DNA of 64,000 nt. Origin: Ulvibacter litoralis. Lineage in GTDB: Bacteria > Bacteroidota > Bacteroidia > Flavobacteriales > Flavobacteriaceae. Positions within the stretch are counted from its first letter, which is position 1. Each line of letters opens with the position of its first letter. Location: contig NZ_FNBA01000002.1 of NCBI RefSeq assembly GCF_900102055.1, positions 620,001 to 684,000 of the forward strand. The letters are read 5' to 3'. The notes under the pieces were generated by a model that was not told where the DNA came from, searched no databases, and saw nothing but the letters and a program-made list of their open reading frames with translations. Positions 61,975-64,000 of this stretch are shown here, one piece after another. The translations under genes were made by a program, and so were the position numbers.

Positions 61975-63261
61975 TTAAAAAAGAAAGAAACCACCCAATG
62001 AAAACACATTTGCTTCTGGGGCAAATATCTTGTGTCTTCCTTGAATCGTATATTCCGATTTTGCGACTAAATTTGAGTTGATAGCGTAGGAAATACTATT
62101 GGTAAACCTAGTTGCACTATCACTATATTCTAATCGATTATTTATAATATTATCTTTAACTCTACTAGCACCGTAATTTATTCCTAAAGTAATTGGATTC
62201 TTAGGTAATTTGTAAGTGATTTGGCCATAATAACCATCAGATTTAACCGTTTCAACTACTGAATTTACAGTAATTGCAGGACCGAACATGATACCGGCAT
62301 CTCCTATACCATCGGCAGTATAATAATATCCAGAAAGCGTTAAACCTCCAAAACCTACTTTTAAAAATGCATCTATACCAAAACCGTTAAGTCCTAAGTC
62401 TTGATTATTATCAGATACTTCCTGAGAAATAAATGAACTACTAAAGTATACATTTGATTTCTCATATGTTTTATTAAAAACAAATTTACCTTGATATCCT
62501 AAACCATTAGGGTTATCGGTAACACCGAAGGCATCTCCAAAAGCACCATTAAAATCTGAAGTAGCAAAGGGTTCGTACACACCCAAAGTTAAATTAGATG
62601 TATTGTTAAAGAAGGAGGGAGTGGTGTAATTAATTTGAGCAATTTTATCAGCAAATATATAGCCGTAGCCAATACCAGCCAACGTTGTGTTTTGCGGATT
62701 ATCATACGAATAATTCGCTCCAATACCTAAAATACTTACATCATAGATTAAGGCATCTAAACCAAAACCTCCAAACGTTTTTCCTATTACAAAAGAACCA
62801 GACTTGGGTGTTGTTACTTTTATAAAAGCTTGACGAATATCAACGGATGAATACCCAAACCCCGTTACAGCAGGTTCAGATGAATCCACACCATGATTTG
62901 TAAGACCAAAAGCTATATCAAAAGTTCCTGAAATAGTACCTCCATTTTTCATAGAGTACACTGGATTAAAAGCTATAGTAGCTTGATTAATTCCATTTTG
63001 TATTGAGTTAAAGTTTTCTTTTTCAATTCCGTTTTCTTCATCTTCCTTCTGGGCAGTATTTACATAATACGCATTAATTTGACCAGAAAATTTAATTTTC
63101 CAACTATCATTAACCTTCAATTGCAATCCTTCATATACAGGTGCAACTTCCTTATTAGTTTCCTGTGCAGGTTCATCTTCCTGACTATAACTATTCCATC
63201 CTATAAAAAAAGAAAAAAACAACATTACACATTTGATAATTCTAAGTAACTTTTTATTCAT
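61975..63261 (-). CDS. Outer-membrane porin of the C4 catabolic cluster
   Basis: A 428-residue protein with a signal peptide (cleavage after NSYSQ, residue 27). The mature part has the many alternating amphipathic strands of a 16-stranded porin (WKIKFSGQINAYYV, GTFDIAFGLTN, QAFIKVTTPKSG, VIGKTFGGFG, terminal FSLGGFFLF with C-terminal Phe). It resembles Gram-negative Porin_4-type proteins. Being the first gene of the minus-strand cluster, it likely supplies outer-membrane passage for the substrate of the cluster. Confidence 0.85.
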   Translation of the reverse strand: MNKKLLRIIKCVMLFFSFFIGWNSYSQEDEPAQETNKEVAPVYEGLQLKVNDSWKIKFSGQINAYYVNTAQKEDEENGIEKENFNSIQNGINQATIAFNPVYSMKNGGTISGTFDIAFGLTNHGVDSSEPAVTGFGYSSVDIRQAFIKVTTPKSGSFVIGKTFGGFGLDALIYDVSILGIGANYSYDNPQNTTLAGIGYGYIFADKIAQINYTTPSFFNNTSNLTLGVYEPFATSDFNGAFGDAFGVTDNPNGLGYQGKFVFNKTYEKSNVYFSSSFISQEVSDNNQDLGLNGFGIDAFLKVGFGGLTLSGYYYTADGIGDAGIMFGPAITVNSVVETVKSDGYYGQITYKLPKNPITLGINYGASRVKDNIINNRLEYSDSATRFTNSISYAINSNLVAKSEYTIQGRHKIFAPEANVFSLGGFFLF

Positions 63262-63604
63262 AATTATTAGTTTTAAGGTGGTTTATTTATCAGTAACACA
63301 ACAATGATATGCATTTATTTTCATAATCACATCATATTTCTGCAAAATATTTCAATTTGTAATACTTTTATTGCGATATTTGCCAATGTTGCAGTGAGGC
63401 CTAAATGTTGTCTAAAGCTTAGTAAAACATAGTTTACTCCTTCTATTGATACTCAAATAAGGGCAAGTGATTTTAGTTAATGAATTATGAATAAGTCACT
63501 ATTGGAAATAAAATCAACATGTAAAAAGCTTATTATTGTATTTTAAAAACTAATATTGTAGGTACTAGATCTATGTGATTAATTACAATTAAACGATTAC
63601 AGCT
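63262..63604. other. Divergent intergenic region (343 bases) between porin and Lrp/AsnC genes
   Basis: Contains the promoters of the catabolic cluster and the regulator. A partly symmetric element ATTGCGATATTTGCCAAT lies at 63370-63387, and ATGCAT occurs at 63309-63314. Either may be a regulator site, but neither is strong. No gene or stable RNA structure seen. Confidence 0.4.
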
Positions 63605-64000
63605 ATGGAAAAAACTAAAAAGGAAGACCCACAAATGGAAGTACAGCTTGATGAGTTGGACTATAAAATAATAAAGCACCTTCAACAAGATGGTCGAAAA
63701 TCTTTCACTGAAATTTCTGATGATTTAAATGTAGCTGTCAGCACTATACGAAATAGATACAATCGAATCATTGATGAAAAAATACTCCGAATAATAGGTC
63801 GTGCAGAACCTGAAAAATTAGGACTGAACTCCTATGTTAGAGTTATGTTATCGATAAAACCAGCATCTAAGATGAAAGAAGCCCTAAATCAAATTTCAAA
63901 ATTTTCTGAAGTTAGTTTTTTGGCAATTACCTCAGGTAAATACAACGTTGAGATTAACTTAATGTGTCATAATAATGAGCATCTTCTAAATATTATTGAT
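63605..64000 (+). CDS. Lrp/AsnC-family regulator, N-terminal 132 residues (cut by window end)
   Basis: The frame is open from ATG 63605 to the last base of the window. It begins with a short acidic tail, then the AsnC helix-turn-helix (ELDYKIIKHLQQDGRKSF, TEISDDLNVAVSTIRNRYN, about residues 18-60) and the start of the RAM ligand-binding domain (IGRAEPEKLG, SYVRVMLSIKP, SFLAITSGKYNVEI). The family typically senses amino acids. Divergent orientation from the porin-gabT cluster makes it the most likely local regulator, with an amino acid or the cluster's substrate as effector. The 3' end lies outside the window. Confidence 0.92.
   Translation, partial: MEKTKKEDPQMEVQLDELDYKIIKHLQQDGRKSFTEISDDLNVAVSTIRNRYNRIIDEKILRIIGRAEPEKLGLNSYVRVMLSIKPASKMKEALNQISKFSEVSFLAITSGKYNVEINLMCHNNEHLLNIID

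Overview
This 64 kb window is chromosomal DNA of a marine-type member of the Bacteroidota, most likely Flavobacteriaceae. The support is low GC, TAnnTTTG-type -7 elements, many secreted proteins and lipoproteins, families largely confined to Bacteroidota (DUF2911, DUF6503, DUF4494, a NUDIX-type sugar regulator, CusA fused to its outer-membrane channel), and a general lack of strong Shine-Dalgarno sequences. No rRNA, tRNA, insertion sequence, prophage or CRISPR array was found. Genus cannot be fixed from the sequence.

Layout. 1-4.5 kb: 3' part of an M16 peptidase, a secreted protein, thiE and a single-domain DEAD-box-like protein. 4.7-12.7 kb: a polyol (probably D-mannitol) utilisation locus, in which a NUDIX/winged-helix regulator faces an operon of outer-membrane barrel, sugar-binding lipoprotein, ABC ATPase, permease, mannitol 2-dehydrogenase and fructokinase, closed by a bidirectional terminator. 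12.7-24.4 kb: mostly housekeeping or conserved hypothetical genes, including the widely conserved tesA / ybbA-ybbP arrangement, a tRNA-dihydrouridine synthase, a DnaQ exonuclease/GIY-YIG fusion, and an NhaC-family transporter preceded by a stripped-down S-box (SAM-riboswitch-like) leader. 24.9-35.2 kb: an orphan 500-residue protein, a frameshifted secreted-protein gene, a PycTM/DUF5706 membrane protein with a perfect 17-bp palindrome in front of it, a Rieske/glutamate-synthase fusion, and a 1176-residue outer-membrane protein that appears to join a decayed metallophosphatase, an atypical kinase-like domain and an Omp85-type barrel.

35.7-41.7 kb: heavy-metal efflux (His-rich secreted protein, CusA-CusC fusion, CusB). 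41.9-50.1 kb: a TolB-N/TPR/AraC regulator followed by a tightly packed six-gene operon (two serine beta-lactamase-fold hydrolases, an outer-membrane protein, an NAD(P)-binding reductase, a membrane-anchored DJ-1/PfpI protein, an S41-like protease) for which I know no described function. 50.2-52.0 kb: arsenate reductase and Acr3 behind an ArsR-like operator but with no arsR. 52.0-54.8 kb: a radical-SAM DNA-repair-type pair divergent from a LexA-like (XRE + S24) repressor.

55.1-64.0 kb: a catabolic cluster on the minus strand (porin, GabT, secreted cyclase-family hydrolase, Fe-type alcohol dehydrogenase, NCS2-like permease, GabD), flanked by a lone LytTR regulator and a divergent Lrp/AsnC regulator cut by the window end. 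Together these look like import and oxidation of a C4 compound through succinic semialdehyde. The best candidates for undescribed biology are this cluster, the TPR-AraC operon, the kinase-like/Omp85 fusion and the reduced S-box leader.
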